Shown piece by piece: positions 1 to 10,627 of a DNA stretch of 64,000 bases. The notes under the pieces were generated by a model. That model had not been told where the DNA came from. It saw nothing but the letters and a program-made list of their open reading frames with translations, and searched no databases. This DNA comes from Lucinisca nassula (taxonomy: Eukaryota; Mollusca; Bivalvia; Lucinida; Lucinidae): assembly GCA_963580285.1 (NCBI GenBank), contig OY757010.1:209530138-209594137 (forward strand). Reading direction: 5' to 3'. Positions within the stretch are counted from its first letter, which is position 1, and every line of letters starts with the position of its first letter. Position numbers and translations under genes: made by a program.

Positions 1-39
1 CAAGTTTGTACCAAGTATCATAATGAAGCTCTTACAGAT

Positions 40-288
40 GGTTTTTTTTTTTTTTTTTTTTGGTTTGGTTTTACGGTCTTTTCAAGATTATTTCACTCAT
101 ATCGAGCCGATTGTTAATCAGAGGTGGGCGAAAACCGGAGTACCCGGAGAAAAACCACCCGACCTTTCGTTGCAGAACTTGGCGTCTCACATGTGACCCG
201 AGAGAGGCTCGAACCTTAGCGGTGAGAGACCTAATGATCAAGACTCAAGAGTCGGCGCTCTTAACCACTAGGCCACGGAGGCCCGTTT
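40..288 (-). mobile_element. SINE family 1 (tRNA-derived), full-length copy
   Basis: Read on the minus strand it has a tRNA-like head with box A (TGGCCTAGTGGTTA) and box B (GGTTCGAGCCTC), a body with TCTGATTAAC...GAGTGAAATAATCTTG, then GGNCCGTAAAAC and poly-A. A perfect 10-bp target duplication TCTTACAGAT flanks it (30-39 and 289-298). It is inserted in the P0 array. Confidence 0.9.
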
Positions 289-479
289 CTTACAGATCTT
301 GAACATGGACTCTTACATTAGGGTGAAAGGTTAGGGTGGTCGCAAATGTTGACGGCTTGAGGGACAGCCAAATGGAGGGACGCACGTAAAACCAGACTTC
401 TATATCCTGCCATGCTTTAAGCAGGCGCAACCAAGGTGGGTTCTTGGTGCTTAATATTTAAAGGATAAATTTTGCCAAT

Positions 480-760
480 TTTCCATAAAATATGTTCTAT
501 AAAAGGTTATCCTTTGGAAGCAAGGAATACACCACTGAACTGGAAAATATGAAGTGTACATGTTTTCTGGGCCGGACTAGCTAGTTTCTGCCAATTAGGC
601 CTCATCAGTGACCCTCAAGTATTTTCAAAATTCCACAATGGAATCAATGATCCCAAAGGACAAGAAAATACAAACTACACTATGATGTAGGGCAGGGAGA
701 CTTTTTTCCCTATTTGCAACAAGAATTCTGCCCTCGGCTATATCAAGCCTATGGCGGTAA
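480..760 (+). repeat. interspersed repeat family H
   Basis: Contains CCTTTGGAAGCAAGGAATAC and TGTACATGTTTTCTGG followed by ACTAGCTAGTTT. Shared with 37970-38420 and 38460-38745, where other elements have inserted into it. No coding potential is seen. Confidence 0.7.
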
Positions 761-818
761 AATCTTCACAAACTCAGTAAACCAAGAAATATGGGTCAAG
801 TTAAAATCAAGTACTTGC

Positions 819-1048
819 AATAACCCATTTGGTACCTGAAACCCCAAAACAGGTACCCTGGCAAACAGTGCAGGCCCAGATCAGACGCTGCAGAATGTGG
901 AGTCTAATCAGGGCCTCCACTGTTTTCTAAAAGTTCAGTCATTTTCCAAATAAATTTTGATGAAAACACAACCTGTTGCCCCTAAATTTTGAAATGAACT
1001 CCTGTTATATATGAGGAGGAAGATTCCATTTGGTACAAAAAGGGTTAA
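819..1048 (+). mobile_element. MITE family M2 (TTAA-type)
   Basis: Ends TTAACCCATTT... and ...GGTACAAAAAGGGTTAA, left TTAA decayed. The core is CAGGCCCAGATCAGACGC with an inverted partner. Other copies are at 1850-2069 and 26192-26418, with fragments at 43970, 47480, 48332 and 55290. Confidence 0.75.
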
Positions 1049-1106
1049 AATGCCATCTCTAGATGCTAGTTTGTACCAAGAATCATTATTGATGCTCTTA
1101 CAGTTC

Positions 1107-1319
1107 TTAACCCTTGTCCTGCTAATCCCGGATATGCCTTATCTTTGAAACAATGTAGATCCAGATCAGATGGCTTCTGACGAAGCCATCTGATCAGGAT
1201 CTACATTGTTTGCCATTCAGATTGTGAATTTGTTGCAATAATTTGCATCAAGAAATCTGATTGGTTGATAATCGGTAGTGGGTGTGGCATATATGAATAT
1301 TCAGCAGAACAAGGGTTAA
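1107..1319 (-). mobile_element. MITE family M1, 213 bp, TTAA target
   Basis: Terminal inverted repeats begin TTAACCCTT. The centre is a hairpin of GATCAGATGGCTTCT and its complement. Total length is 213 bp including both TTAA. A related empty site with a single TTAA is visible in the P0 unit near 1740-1760 (AGTTCTTAAGAAATGGA). Confidence 0.88.
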
Positions 1320-1849
1320 GAAATGAACATGAACATTAGGGTAAAAGCTAGGTTGAAACACCAATTCACAATTCAGTGAACCATAAAATATAGGTCAAGG
1401 TCATTACTACGGTCAACTATGTCTCCTTGTATGTAAGTTACCATCCCTGGATACAAGTTTGTATCAAGTATCATCAATGAAACTCTTTATAGTTTTTGAG
1501 GAATGGATTTGAACTTCAGAACATTAGGGAAAAGGCTCAGTTTCTGAGATATTTTTTTGTTCACTGTTTGCAACAAGAATTATGCCAAAGGCTATATCAT
1601 GCCTATGAGGGTAAAATCTTCACAAGAAAATTCAGTGAACTATGAAAGGTCAATGTCAAATAATGATGCTTGCATTTAAGATGCCATCCCTAGATGCAAG
1701 CTTGCACCATTGTCCAAGGATCATTATTAATGAGGCTCCTATAGTTCTTAAGAAATGGACTTGAACATAAGGGTAAATGCCAGGGTTGACAGACTAATTC
1801 ACAGAGTCAGTGAAGCATAAAATATAGGTCAAGGTCAAATATGCATTGA

Positions 1850-2069
1850 CCTTTTTTGTACTAAATAGAATCTTCCTCCTTATATATAGGAGGAGTCCAT
1901 TTTAAAATTTAGGGGTGTCAGGTTGTGTTTTCTTCAAAATTTATGTAGAAAATGACAAAACTTTTAGCAAACAGTGGCGGCCCGAATCAGACAGTATGCG
2001 GCATCTGATCTGGGCCTGCACTGTTTGCCAGGATATCCGTTAAGGGGTTTCTGGTAGAAAATGGGTTAA
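1850..2069 (-). mobile_element. MITE family M2
   Basis: Inverted copy of the 819-1048 element. The right end is ATGGGTTAA. The left end is eroded (CTTTTTTGTACTAAAT). Confidence 0.72.
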
Positions 2070-2178
2070 AAATGCAACCTCTAGATGCAAATTTGTACCA
2101 AGTATCATTAATGACACTAAGTCTTATAGTTCTTGAGAAATGGCCTTGAACAGTAAGGTAAAAGCTAGAGTTGACATA

Positions 2179-2391
2179 TTAACCCTTATCTTGCTGAATA
2201 TTCATTTAAGCCACACCCATTTCTGTCTACCAACCAATCAAATTACTTGATGTAATTTATTGCTACAAATTCATAAACTGAATGCCAAACAGTGTAGATC
2301 CTGATCAGATGGCTTCTTCAGAAGCCATCTGATCTGGATCTACACTGTTTGCAAAGATAGGGGTTGTCGTGAACAGCAAGATAAGGGTTAA
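2179..2391 (+). mobile_element. MITE family M1, 213 bp, perfect 18-bp terminal repeats
   Basis: Begins TTAACCCTTATCTTGCTG and ends with its exact complement. Both TTAA are intact. The central hairpin has a 15-bp GATCAGATGGCTTCT stem. Confidence 0.92.
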
Positions 2392-2469
2392 TTCACAAAG
2401 TCAGTTAACCATAAAATGTAGCTAAAGGTCAAATATCCAGATGCTTGCCTTGAAGTTGCTATCCTTGAA

Positions 2470-2727
2470 CAGGGATTTTCCTACCCTTCAGAATCAGGGT
2501 CCATGGGCTGCTGGGTTTGGGAAGAACAGCCTGCCAATATTTATAGTTGAGAATTTAAATCACCTGTAACTTTGTCAATTTTGGTTCAATTTTCATGAAA
2601 TTTTTATCAAAATGTAGCACAACATCAGAAATTGGGAAATTTGTTAGAAAAATTGGGAATATCTGTCTCTAAATTGGGAAAATAGGGGCCGATTACTGGC
2701 CCCAAAGTTGCACTAGGAAAATCCATG
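2470..2727. mobile_element. short DNA element with CAGGGATTTTCCTA ends
   Basis: Left end CAGGGATTTTCCTA and right end TAGGAAAATCCATG form a 14-bp inverted repeat with one mismatch. It interrupts a P0 unit. No coding region. Confidence 0.6.
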
Positions 2728-2810
2728 TTGTACCAAGTATCATTAATGAAGCTCTTATAGTCCTTTTGAAATGGACTTGGTGAAAGTTAGGGTGGCCACA
2801 AATGCTGACG

Positions 2811-2992
2811 GACGTTCTTACGGATGTATACTTATGTGGCTTTTTTGGCAGGATTGATACTTAAGTGGCTACTTTTAGCCACTGAAAAGAAGTATTTTCG
2901 GTGTCTAACGGAATAAATCCAATAGACTTACATTGATTCTGTCCATTTACATAGCCACCTAACTATACATTTGTTGGTGCGGCTTGACGAAC
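2811..2992. other. short unassigned stretch before the SINE 1 head
   Basis: Contains P0-like remnants and unique sequence. No gene is seen. Confidence 0.4.
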
Positions 2993-3011
2993 GGGCCTCC
3001 GTGGCCTAGTG
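2993..3011 (+). mobile_element. SINE family 1, 5' piece, split by the 4-kb element
   Basis: GGCCTCCGTGGCCTAGTG of the tRNA-like head. The rest of the same SINE resumes at 7031 after a 7-bp duplication CCTAGTG (3005-3011 and 7031-7037). Confidence 0.85.
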
Positions 3012-3039
3012 CAGGCTTTCAAGTGACTCCTGGTGAAAA

Positions 3040-3125
3040 AGTAGGAGAAAAGTAGGAGCCTGAGATAACAAAAAGTAGGAGAAAAGTAGGAAAAAAGTAG
3101 GAACCTGATATAAAAAGTAGGAGCT
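3040..3125 (+). repeat. GTAGGA minisatellite, left subterminal block
   Basis: Repeated AAAGTAGGAGAAAAGTAGGA-type units. The same motif and orientation recur at 6912-7018 beside the other terminus. Confidence 0.85.
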
Positions 3126-3429
3126 AATGGACACGTACATACCTCCATTTGTCTCACATTTTATCAGTTTTTCATTTTGGGCAGTTTTATTTGTGCATTA
3201 GAGTCTAATGTTTTTACATCAAAGTTAGTAGGCACCTGTAAAATGTTAGTGGCTAACCCATCTAGTACAGTTATTCATGCCTGCAGCCTGAACTTCCAAT
3301 GCTTTTGTCAAGAGATTGCCACTGGCAGATATATATACCTAGATATTGACATACACCTATGTCAAAATATTAATTCAAAAGAATTGATGAATTTTAAAAA
3401 TTTAAATTTGTGAGAAGCATCAGCTACAA

Positions 3430-3970
3430 GATGTCCAGGTGAAGGCATCATAGCACTGCTACAATGAATTCATGTCATGCAAAATAAGACAGCATTTTAG
3501 TTGCTCACTGAAGTCAAGGCTTTAAAGCATTGCTACAATCCATTTCTGTCATGCTAAACAATACAGAGCTCTAGTTGGTCACTTCAGTCATCACAGCATT
3601 GCTGCAATGAATTTGTCATGCCAAAACAAGACAGAGCTCTAGTTGGTCACTTCAGTCATCACAACATTGCAGTAACGAATTTCTGTCAGAGCTCTAGTTG
3701 GTCACTCCAGTCATCAAAGCATTGCTGCAATGAATTTCTGTAATGCTAAACAAGACAGGGCACTAGTTAGTCACTTCAGACATCACAGCATTGCTGCAAT
3801 GAATCTTTTTCATCCTAAACAAGACAGATCTCTAGTTGGTCGCTTCAGTCCTCAGAGCATTGTTGCAATGAGTTTCTGTCATGCTAAACCAGACAGAGCT
3901 CTAGTTGGTCACTTCAGTCATCACAGCATTGCTGCAATGAATTTCTGTCATGCTAAACAAGACAGAGCTC
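3430..3970 (+). repeat. 69-bp satellite array, left part
   Basis: Units such as CACTTCAGTCATCACAGCAT...ATGAATTTCTGTCATGC...AGAGCTCTAGTTGGT, about 69-75 bp. Because 69 is a multiple of three, some stretches read through as a 23-residue repeat (MNFCHAKQDRALVG...). Divergent units carry stops, so I treat it as non-coding. Confidence 0.85.
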
Positions 3971-3977
3971 TAACTAG

Positions 3978-5051
3978 ACAAAAGTGCCCAGTGGGGCACG
4001 TATACCCCCGGCCAGTGCCATCACCTCAGCTGAAACAAGAACTACAAAGGGAAATAACTCTAAAAGGCCTGACCCCTTGGCCCTTATTTTCTTTCCCACA
4101 ATACAACTAGTCATACTGATCATGTGTGCAAAATTTCAAGTTTCTATGTGAAGCAGGTCCTGAGATATCTTTGACACAAAATAATTGTTTACGAACAGAC
4201 AGACAGACGGAAAAGACAAAAACTATATACCCCCAGTGTTCTGCCAAGAAATTCAAAAACATGGGCCAATGGCCCATCAGACAGGAAATTGTCGGGCCAT
4301 TTACAAAAAAGTGGGGCCATTCACCAAAAAAGCAGGGCCATTCACAAAAAAAAAATCAATTTATACAAAGGGCGAGTATGACCTCTTGAAAGGGCCATTT
4401 ATCAATCAATATTTTATTTCTGTCCGACTTTTAAATGTGGAAATACAATGTTAAACAGGTGTTGTAGACTTTGACATGAAAATCATGACCTTGCAGTCAG
4501 TACACAAAAAAGATCAAACAGAATTTTTTTCTTGGCCTTCAGCTAAATGTGTCTCATTACTATTTTTAGCCTAAGGAAATATAATTTTGGGGAACACTGA
4601 AACATGGGTTGATCAAAAAGAGACAGATCAGCCTGCGCAGCCTGATCAGAACATTCGCTGTTGGCTCTACAATTAAGTAGGAATCTGTTACCATAAACAA
4701 ATTATTATAAGAGCGTTGGGTATTATCAATCCAAAGGCAATATTTACGGCCACTGACACGTGACCAGTCCACAGGTGTCAGGTGTGAAAAACGTGTTGGG
4801 TTAATTTTGAGAGGCTAAAAATATATATTGGGCTGCAGATTAATAGACTTCAAAGGAAAGCAACCGGATCAAGACATGATGACGGTTCGTTCCTCGAGAA
4901 AAAGGTGCGCCCGGCAATAATTTGGATGCGCCCACGGGCCCATGGATGTCAACTTTTCTGCGCCATACAGATTTTTTCCGCGCCAATGGCGCAAGGGCGC
5001 GGCCTTGGCAGAACACTGTACCCCCATTGCATACTTCGTATGCCAGGGGTA
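3978..5051. mobile_element. insertion inside the satellite, itself carrying a second element
   Basis: Interrupts the 69-bp array with a 7-bp near-duplication TAACTAG / TAATTAG (3971-3977 and 5052-5058). The outer part has CAGTGGGGCACGTATACCCC and an (ACAG)n stretch. The inner element is at 4234-5018. Confidence 0.65.
4234..5018. mobile_element. 785-bp element with 15-bp CAGTGTTCTGCCAAG ends
   Basis: Left end CAGTGTTCTGCCAAG and right end CTTGGCAGAACACTG are perfect inverted repeats, with TACCCC duplicated on both sides (6 bp). No transposase, so non-autonomous. Confidence 0.78.
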
Positions 5052-5058
5052 TAATTAG

Positions 5059-6740
5059 TCACTCCAGTCATCACAGCATTGCTGCAATGAATTTCTGTCT
5101 TGCTAAACAAGTCAGGGCTCTAGTTGGTCACTCCAGACATCACAGCAATGCTGCAATCATCACAGCAATGCTGCAATGAATTTCTGTCATGCTAAACAAG
5201 ACAAAGCTCTAGTTGGTTACTTCAGTCATCACAGCATTGCTGCAATGAATTTCTGTCATGCTAAACAAGACAGAGCTCTAGTTGGTCACTTCAGTCATCA
5301 CAGCACTGCTGCAATGAATTTCTGTCAAGGAAGATCTGCTGGCATATCACTGCAGTTAAGACCTTGCATTACTGCTGCTTTGAATTCCTGTCATCGTCCA
5401 TAAGACAGATCTCAGATATTTCACTGCAGTTAAGGCATCCTAGCACTGCTTCAATGGTTTTCTGTCATGCTAAACAAGACACAGCTCTAGTTAATCACTT
5501 CAAATAAGGCAACACAGCACGGCTGCAATGAATTCCTGCCAAGCTCAATAAGACAGAACTCTAGTTGGTAACTTCAATTAAGGCAACACAGCACTGCGGC
5601 AATGAATTCCTGTCATACTAAACAAGACAGAACTCTAAATGGCCATTGCAGTTAAATGCATCAAAGCATGGCAACAATGAATTACTTTCATACTTATCAA
5701 GACAATAATTCTAGTTGGTCACTGCATTTAAGGCAAATTTAAGCAGCACTGCTGCAATGAATTTCTGTCATGCTCAAAAAGTGAGAGCTCTAGTTGGTAA
5801 CTCAGTTAAGGCACCACAGAAGTGCTGCAATAAATTGCTGCCATGCTCAACAAGACAGAACCCTAATGGGTAACTGTAGTTAAGACATCAAAGTATTGCT
5901 GCAGTGTATCCCTTTCATGCTCAAGACAGAACTCTAGTTGATCACTTCAGTCAAGGCATCCCAGCACTGCTGCAATGAATTTCTGTCTTGCTCAACAAGA
6001 CTGAGCTCCAGTGGTCTCTGCAGTTTAGTCATTTGACAGAGCACTGCTGTAATGTATTTCTGTCATGCTCAACAAGAAATAGCTCTAGATGGTAACCACA
6101 GTTAAGGCATAAGAGCATGGCTGCTACAACGAATTTCTATCAAGCTAAACAAGACAGAACTCTAATTTGTCACTGCAGTGAAGGCAATACAGAGCACTGC
6201 TGAAATGAATTCCTCTTGTGCTAAAGATAGAGATTCAGTTGATCACTGCAGTTAAGGTGTCAAAGCAACTAAACAAGACAGAGCTCTAGTAAGGCATCAA
6301 AGCCATGGTATCAAAGCTTTCCTGCTATGAACTCCTGCCATGCTTAATAAGACAGAGCTCTAGCTGGGCAATGCGGTTGAGGCATCAAAGCATTGCTGCA
6401 ATGAATTTTTGTCATGCTAAACAAGACAAAGCTCAAGCTGGTTACTGCAGTTAAGGCATCTGTTTGTCATGCTAAAAAGACAGAGTTTCAGCTGGTCACT
6501 GCTAGTTAAGGCATTACTGGACTGCTACAATGAATTTCTGTAATGCTAAACAAGACAGAACAGTTTGTCACAGCAGTTCTAAAGGACATAAAGCATTGCT
6601 GTAGTGAATTTCCTACCATTCTCAATAAGACAGAGCTCCAGTTGGTCATTTAGTTAAAGCATCACTACACTACTGACTGCAAAATTCTTGTCATGTTCAA
6701 CAAGACAAAACTATAGATGGTCATTGCAGTTTTGCTTTAC
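5059..6740 (+). repeat. 69-bp satellite array, right part
   Basis: Continuation of the same array, roughly 23 units, increasingly diverged to the right. Every unit keeps ...GCTGCAATGAATTTCTGTCA... and AAGACAGAGCTCTAG. Confidence 0.85.
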
Positions 6741-6911
6741 ATCAACATATTCCAATCAGTGGTACAGCTAAAAACAGCAGATGAATGTCGAGGATCATCA
6801 GTACATATGTCATATAACAAGATGCATTCTACAAATAGTTTGATATACATGTTATATTTTTAAATGCTTTATTTGTTTGTTTATTTATTTGGGATCTTAG
6901 TTTTTGAACAA

Positions 6912-7018
6912 ATCAAAAAAGTAGGAGAAGTAGGAGTTTTTCTGGAAAAAGTAGGAACAAAGTAGGAAGAGACCAAAAAAGTAGGAAAAGTAGGAAAAAG
7001 TAGGAAAAAGTAGGACTA
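6912..7018 (+). repeat. GTAGGA minisatellite, right subterminal block
   Basis: About ten GTAGGA/GTAGGAAAA units leading into the terminus ACTTGAAAGCCTG. Confidence 0.85.
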
Positions 7019-7030
7019 CTTGAAAGCCTG

Positions 7031-7244
7031 CCTAGTGGATAAGAGCGCTGACTCTTAGTCATTAGGTCTCTCACCGCCGTAGGTTCGAGCCTCGCTCGGG
7101 CCATGTGTGAGACGCCAAGTTCTGCAACGGAAGGTCAGGTGTTTTTTCTCCGGGTACTCCGGTTTTCGCCCACCTCTGATTAACGATCGGCTCGATATGA
7201 GTGAAATAATCTTGAAAGGGCCGTAAAACCCAAACCAAAAAAAA
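7031..7244 (+). mobile_element. SINE family 1, 3' piece
   Basis: Resumes the tRNA-like head at CCTAGTGGATAAGAGCGC, then box B (GGTTCGAGCCTC), the body, GGGCCGTAAAAC and a poly-A tail. Confidence 0.85.
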
Positions 7245-7434
7245 CAACTGATGAACAGAAAACCTGATTCCAATATCTCACCATGCTTAAAGCAGGGGTG
7301 ACAATAAAAAAGGGGACAGGAAAGGTCAGACAGAAGAAAGGGATGTGACCCCACCAAGCTGCCATGCATGCATGCTTGAGTAAACATAAAGAATATAACA
7401 GCAAAAAAGTAACTTTCTAAGTGTCATCTACAAA

Positions 7435-7647
7435 TTAACCCTTCTCTTGCTGAATATTCACTTTAGCCACACCTATCTCTCACTTTGAACCAATCAGATT
7501 ACTTGATGTAATTTATTTCTACCAATTCATAAACTGAATGTCAAACAGTGTAGATCCTGATCAGATGGCTTCTTCAGAAGCCATCTGATCTGGATCTACA
7601 CTGTTTGCTAAGATAGGGGTTGTCGTGAACAGCAAGATAAGGATTAA
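7435..7647 (+). mobile_element. MITE family M1, 213 bp
   Basis: TTAACCCTTCTCTTGCTG...CAGCAAGATAAGGATTAA with the GATCAGATGGCTTCT hairpin. Same length and orientation as 2179-2391. Confidence 0.88.
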
Positions 7648-7901
7648 CAAGTAAGTTCAAAAAAATAATTTATTGCTTATAGTATATTACATTATGGAAA
7701 ATGTCAAATGCATCAAACTACTCAAAAACATAAAAATATAATGTCTAGGAGGCAACCCTTTCATTAAATGTTTTGTGACCTTATAGTGATCTAAGAATTT
7801 AGGGCTGGAAAATTCTTCAAAATTCCACTCCTCCTAAATGACCAAGGGCTTGTAGATTTTGAAGAAATTCATAGGGAAGTGACAAACTTTTACTCATCTT
7901 C

Positions 7902-9246
7902 CAGAGTTCCCACTCTCGCAAATATTACGTGAATCACGCAAAGAAAATAAAAATCACACGCATTTTTATTCTGTCGGGCGAAATTGTGCGCGTACGAAAT
8001 TGACTGGGGCAAACCCGTCGGGCGAAATCGGCGCATTCGAGATTGACTGGGACGAATTGTCCAATTCACCGATTTGCTGAAATAGATTTGGGAAAACCCG
8101 CAGACTTGAATCCGGCGTATGGCTTGACTAGCTAGTACAGCTTCCCGCTTCGGGAGCCAGTACACAGCAAACGTTTGCCGTCTGCAAAAGGCATTACGGC
8201 AAAATGTCGCAGCCCGGGTTGGCAAAATTTGGGTTTAAAACGGGGTCTATAAAAACCAAGGATCGTCTTAGAAAGGCGGGAAAAAGCCACGTGCTAACTG
8301 TGTGTCACAAAAGAACACACTTTCTTTCCAATCATTAATTTGCTTTTATTATCGTTTATTTCGTAACGCTACGTATGTAGTTCATACTTATAGTTACGGA
8401 GCCACGCAAAAATTGTTTAAAATCTATGATAAGTATAGATAATTCTAGCAGCCAAAGAAAGCACTGTTTTTACGAAGGCGTCTGAACTGCCGGTAGTCGA
8501 TAAAACGCGTGTTCAGTTTTTGTAAAGAACTCGGCTATTTAGCGGAAAATCAGCATTTTAAACCTCGAAGGAACAAAATGGATACAATCTCAATTTGTTA
8601 TCATCAAAATCATTATATAAAAATATAATAGAAAACCCAAATGAATGTCAAATTTGGAGCCGAAATTTATGTTAATTGTGCTAGTAAGTGAAAACATCGA
8701 CATTTGCGTTGACGAACATTGCAATATTTTTCTTTTGTAATGTTTCCGGTTTACATACGAGTCAGTTTTACGCCAGCTTTACAGGAAGTTTGATTATTTT
8801 TTTTTCGGATTTTTGAGGGAATGAGCAAAATGGGACACAAAGAAAAGGCTTTTGTACCGGTATAGGCAAACAATATTTATTTTCGGCTAACCACAGTTTA
8901 CCGGTGTATCTGTATATCGTCGCACCCCTACTAATAATCAAATATATTTATACATTTATTTCAAGGTCACAAATATGAAAAATGATTATTAGTCGGTGAC
9001 ACAGTGTAACAATCAAAAATGTTTTTTGTCACATCATGATAAATGGAGAAAGAATAAACAACAAAGCATTTACACAACCTTTAATGTTTTTATTAAATTC
9101 CAAAGCATTATGGACAAGGGTACAGGTTTTCTCACACATTTCGTTTCGTTGTAAAATTTCATACCCCCTAAATTTGATTCTTACCCCCAGTTTTTGTACC
9201 CAAGGGGTAAGTTTACCGTCAAAAACAAACATTCGTGGGAACACTG
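7902..9246. mobile_element. 1.35-kb DNA element with CAGAGTTCCCAC / GTGGGAACACTG ends
   Basis: 12-bp inverted ends with one mismatch. The interior has CpG-bearing sequence and a TATA-like TCTATAAAAA near 8250, but no convincing transposase. The target duplication is unclear (ATCTTC versus TCCTTC). The left end resembles that of the element at 51273. Confidence 0.5.
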
Positions 9247-9430
9247 TCCTTCGAAATTTTTAGTCCTCATGGCGAATGGACAAGTGGAATTTTCGAGAGC
9301 AGGAATTTGCTCCATTTCAGCAAGCATACTGGTATATACTATATAGCAGGCCCCCTTTTTCAGATGGGCTCAGTTTAGTGAAAACCAAACCAAAAAGTCA
9401 TAGAATTGTCTCCCTGTAAACATGGTAAAT

Positions 9431-9749
9431 GGGCCCGCCTCGGTAGCTCAGTCGAGTGCGCATCTGACTGGTGATCAGGAGGACACGGGTTCGATACCTG
9501 CCGCGGCCGGCAACATTCTTTCGTGGAGACTGAGCATGAAATCTTTACTACGGTCATTCTCTCCCTTCCGCTGATTCAAGAAGGGCAGTTGTCAGTTTCT
9601 GGCAAAAGACTGTGCACTGTACAAGTTAACCACTTACGTATATATAAGCCTACCCAGGAAAAGTGTGGATAAGTAAACTGACCGGCTCAAAAATGACCTA
9701 AATAGTGTTGACCGGGCTGTTAAACTCTAATACAAACAAACAAACAAAA
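9431..9749 (+). mobile_element. SINE family 2 (tRNA-derived)
   Basis: Head GCCTCGGTAGCTCAGTCG (box A) and GGTTCGATACCTGCC (box B). The body is CATTCTTTCGTGGAGA...AAGAAGGGCAGTTGTCAG, and the tail is GTGTTGACCGGGCTGTTAAAC followed by (CAAA)n. Confidence 0.88.
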
Positions 9750-10056
9750 CATGGTAAATTGTCACTCAACAATCCAGAGAGTAAGTTACAGAAACAAATG
9801 AATACATCTAATTTGAGATCTATATGTATAATTAAAATACATATTAAAAGGGTATGATTTCCTAAAAAAAAAGATTACAAATTATAAATCTTGGAAATAA
9901 TGTTTAACTTTTAACTTAAAAAAATTCTTGGTATGGTTTATTCAGGTAACAGAACAAGTATAGTACGAGAACAACACAAACCAAACAGCACAACAATGGT
10001 CAAAGCAACAAAATACCACCACAACTTGAAACAACGGAACCGCATGAAAATCTTAC
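9750..10056. other. intron sequence downstream of the microexon
   Basis: Unique, AT-rich. On the transcribed strand the first ~100 nt after the microexon donor are rich in GTTGTT- and TGTGTT-type runs. No other gene. Confidence 0.5.
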
Positions 10057-10080
10057 CTCTTCTACGGCCTAACACTCTTG
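10057..10080 (-). CDS. CPEB: CPEB 24-nt microexon (Arg-rich octapeptide)
   Basis: The minus strand has a pyrimidine-rich acceptor ending TCTCATGCAG, exactly 24 nt, then a GTAAGATT donor. Entered in phase 1 from exon 2 it reads A-R-V-L-G-R-R-R with a split final Gly codon. Vertebrate CPEB4 has A-R-T-Y-G-R-R-R-G at this place, encoded by a known neuronal 24-nt microexon. The block creates a basophilic kinase context in the vertebrate proteins. A UGC lies next to the 3' splice site, the kind of element used by SRRM4-type microexon splicing. Both flanking introns are repeat-filled: 33.3 kb upstream, and beyond the window downstream. Confidence 0.85.
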
Positions 10081-10627
10081 CTGCATGAGACAGATAAAAA
10101 CAAACAGTTTCTGTTAGCGGTTTGCTAATTACAGTAAAATTCCTACATAAGACCCCTTAGGACTGTTCAAAAGACCAGTCCCAAAGGTGATCTCTGATCA
10201 GAGGACACAGTATGCAGAAAACGCAAAAAGAATAACTGAAACCTACTAAATAAGTTTTTCAAAGCAGAATTAGTCTTAATTTTAGGTAATTTAGTGGAAT
10301 TTTACTAAAATCCATTTACTTGATGAATACTAAGTCTTGTTCCAGGCATGTGAGAAGGCAATTGATTTTTCTCTTTTTATATACAGTAGACCCGCTGAAT
10401 TTTTTTAACCTGCACGAACCCCATTGGTGAAAAGGATTAAATCTGAAACAAACATCGCGAAGTAATCAGTGTTTCAGCAGCGTTACAATAGGTGTAAAAT
10501 TGACTGTCCATGTGGTCTCATAGGTAAATAAGATTATTGCCGTGGATAGATCTGCGTTGTGTACGCAGCATCACTGCAATGGCTAACAGCAGGACGTAGC
10601 AAGGACTCATGCGCAGATACGCGGCAG
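10081..10627. other. intron sequence upstream of the microexon
   Basis: Carries the polypyrimidine tract TTGTTTTTATCTGTCTCATG next to the acceptor. The rest is unique, with no gene. Confidence 0.5.

Larger units (their letters stand above)
1..2810. repeat. tandem array P0, unit about 170-240 bp, broken by insertions
   Basis: The motif AAGTTTGTACCAAGTATCAT recurs near 1, 1070, 1455, 1697, 2089 and 2727, each followed by ...CTTATAGTTCTTGAGAAATGG and ATAGGTCAAGGTCA-type sequence. Subtracting the inserted MITEs leaves spacings of about 170-240 bp. The array is interrupted by a SINE (40-288) and MITEs at 819, 1107, 1850, 2179 and 2470. No gene is seen. Confidence 0.75.
3012..7030. mobile_element. 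4.0-kb composite element with 13-bp inverted ends, inserted in SINE 1
   Basis: Starts CAGGCTTTCAAGT and ends ACTTGAAAGCCTG, flanked by the 7-bp target duplication CCTAGTG. Next to both ends are GTAGGA-rich blocks in the same, not inverted, orientation. The interior is a ~69-bp satellite interrupted by further transposons. No transposase is recognised, so it is non-autonomous. The CAG...CTG ends recall hAT-like elements, but the 7-bp duplication is not the usual 8. Confidence 0.78.

Noticed and set aside
1..6750. Tandem repeats considered as a CRISPR-like array
   Set aside because: Units are long, contiguous and diverging, with no short identical repeats separated by unique spacers, and the genome is eukaryotic.
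7890..8225. 111-codon minus-strand frame in the 7902-9246 element as a transposase
   Set aside because: No catalytic motif, runs across the element's end, and composition is not protein-like.
9433..9510. Possible tRNA genes at SINE heads (also 27370, 46980, 63345)
   Set aside because: Box A and B are present, but the sequences cannot complete a cloverleaf with paired acceptor ends and continue into SINE bodies and tails.
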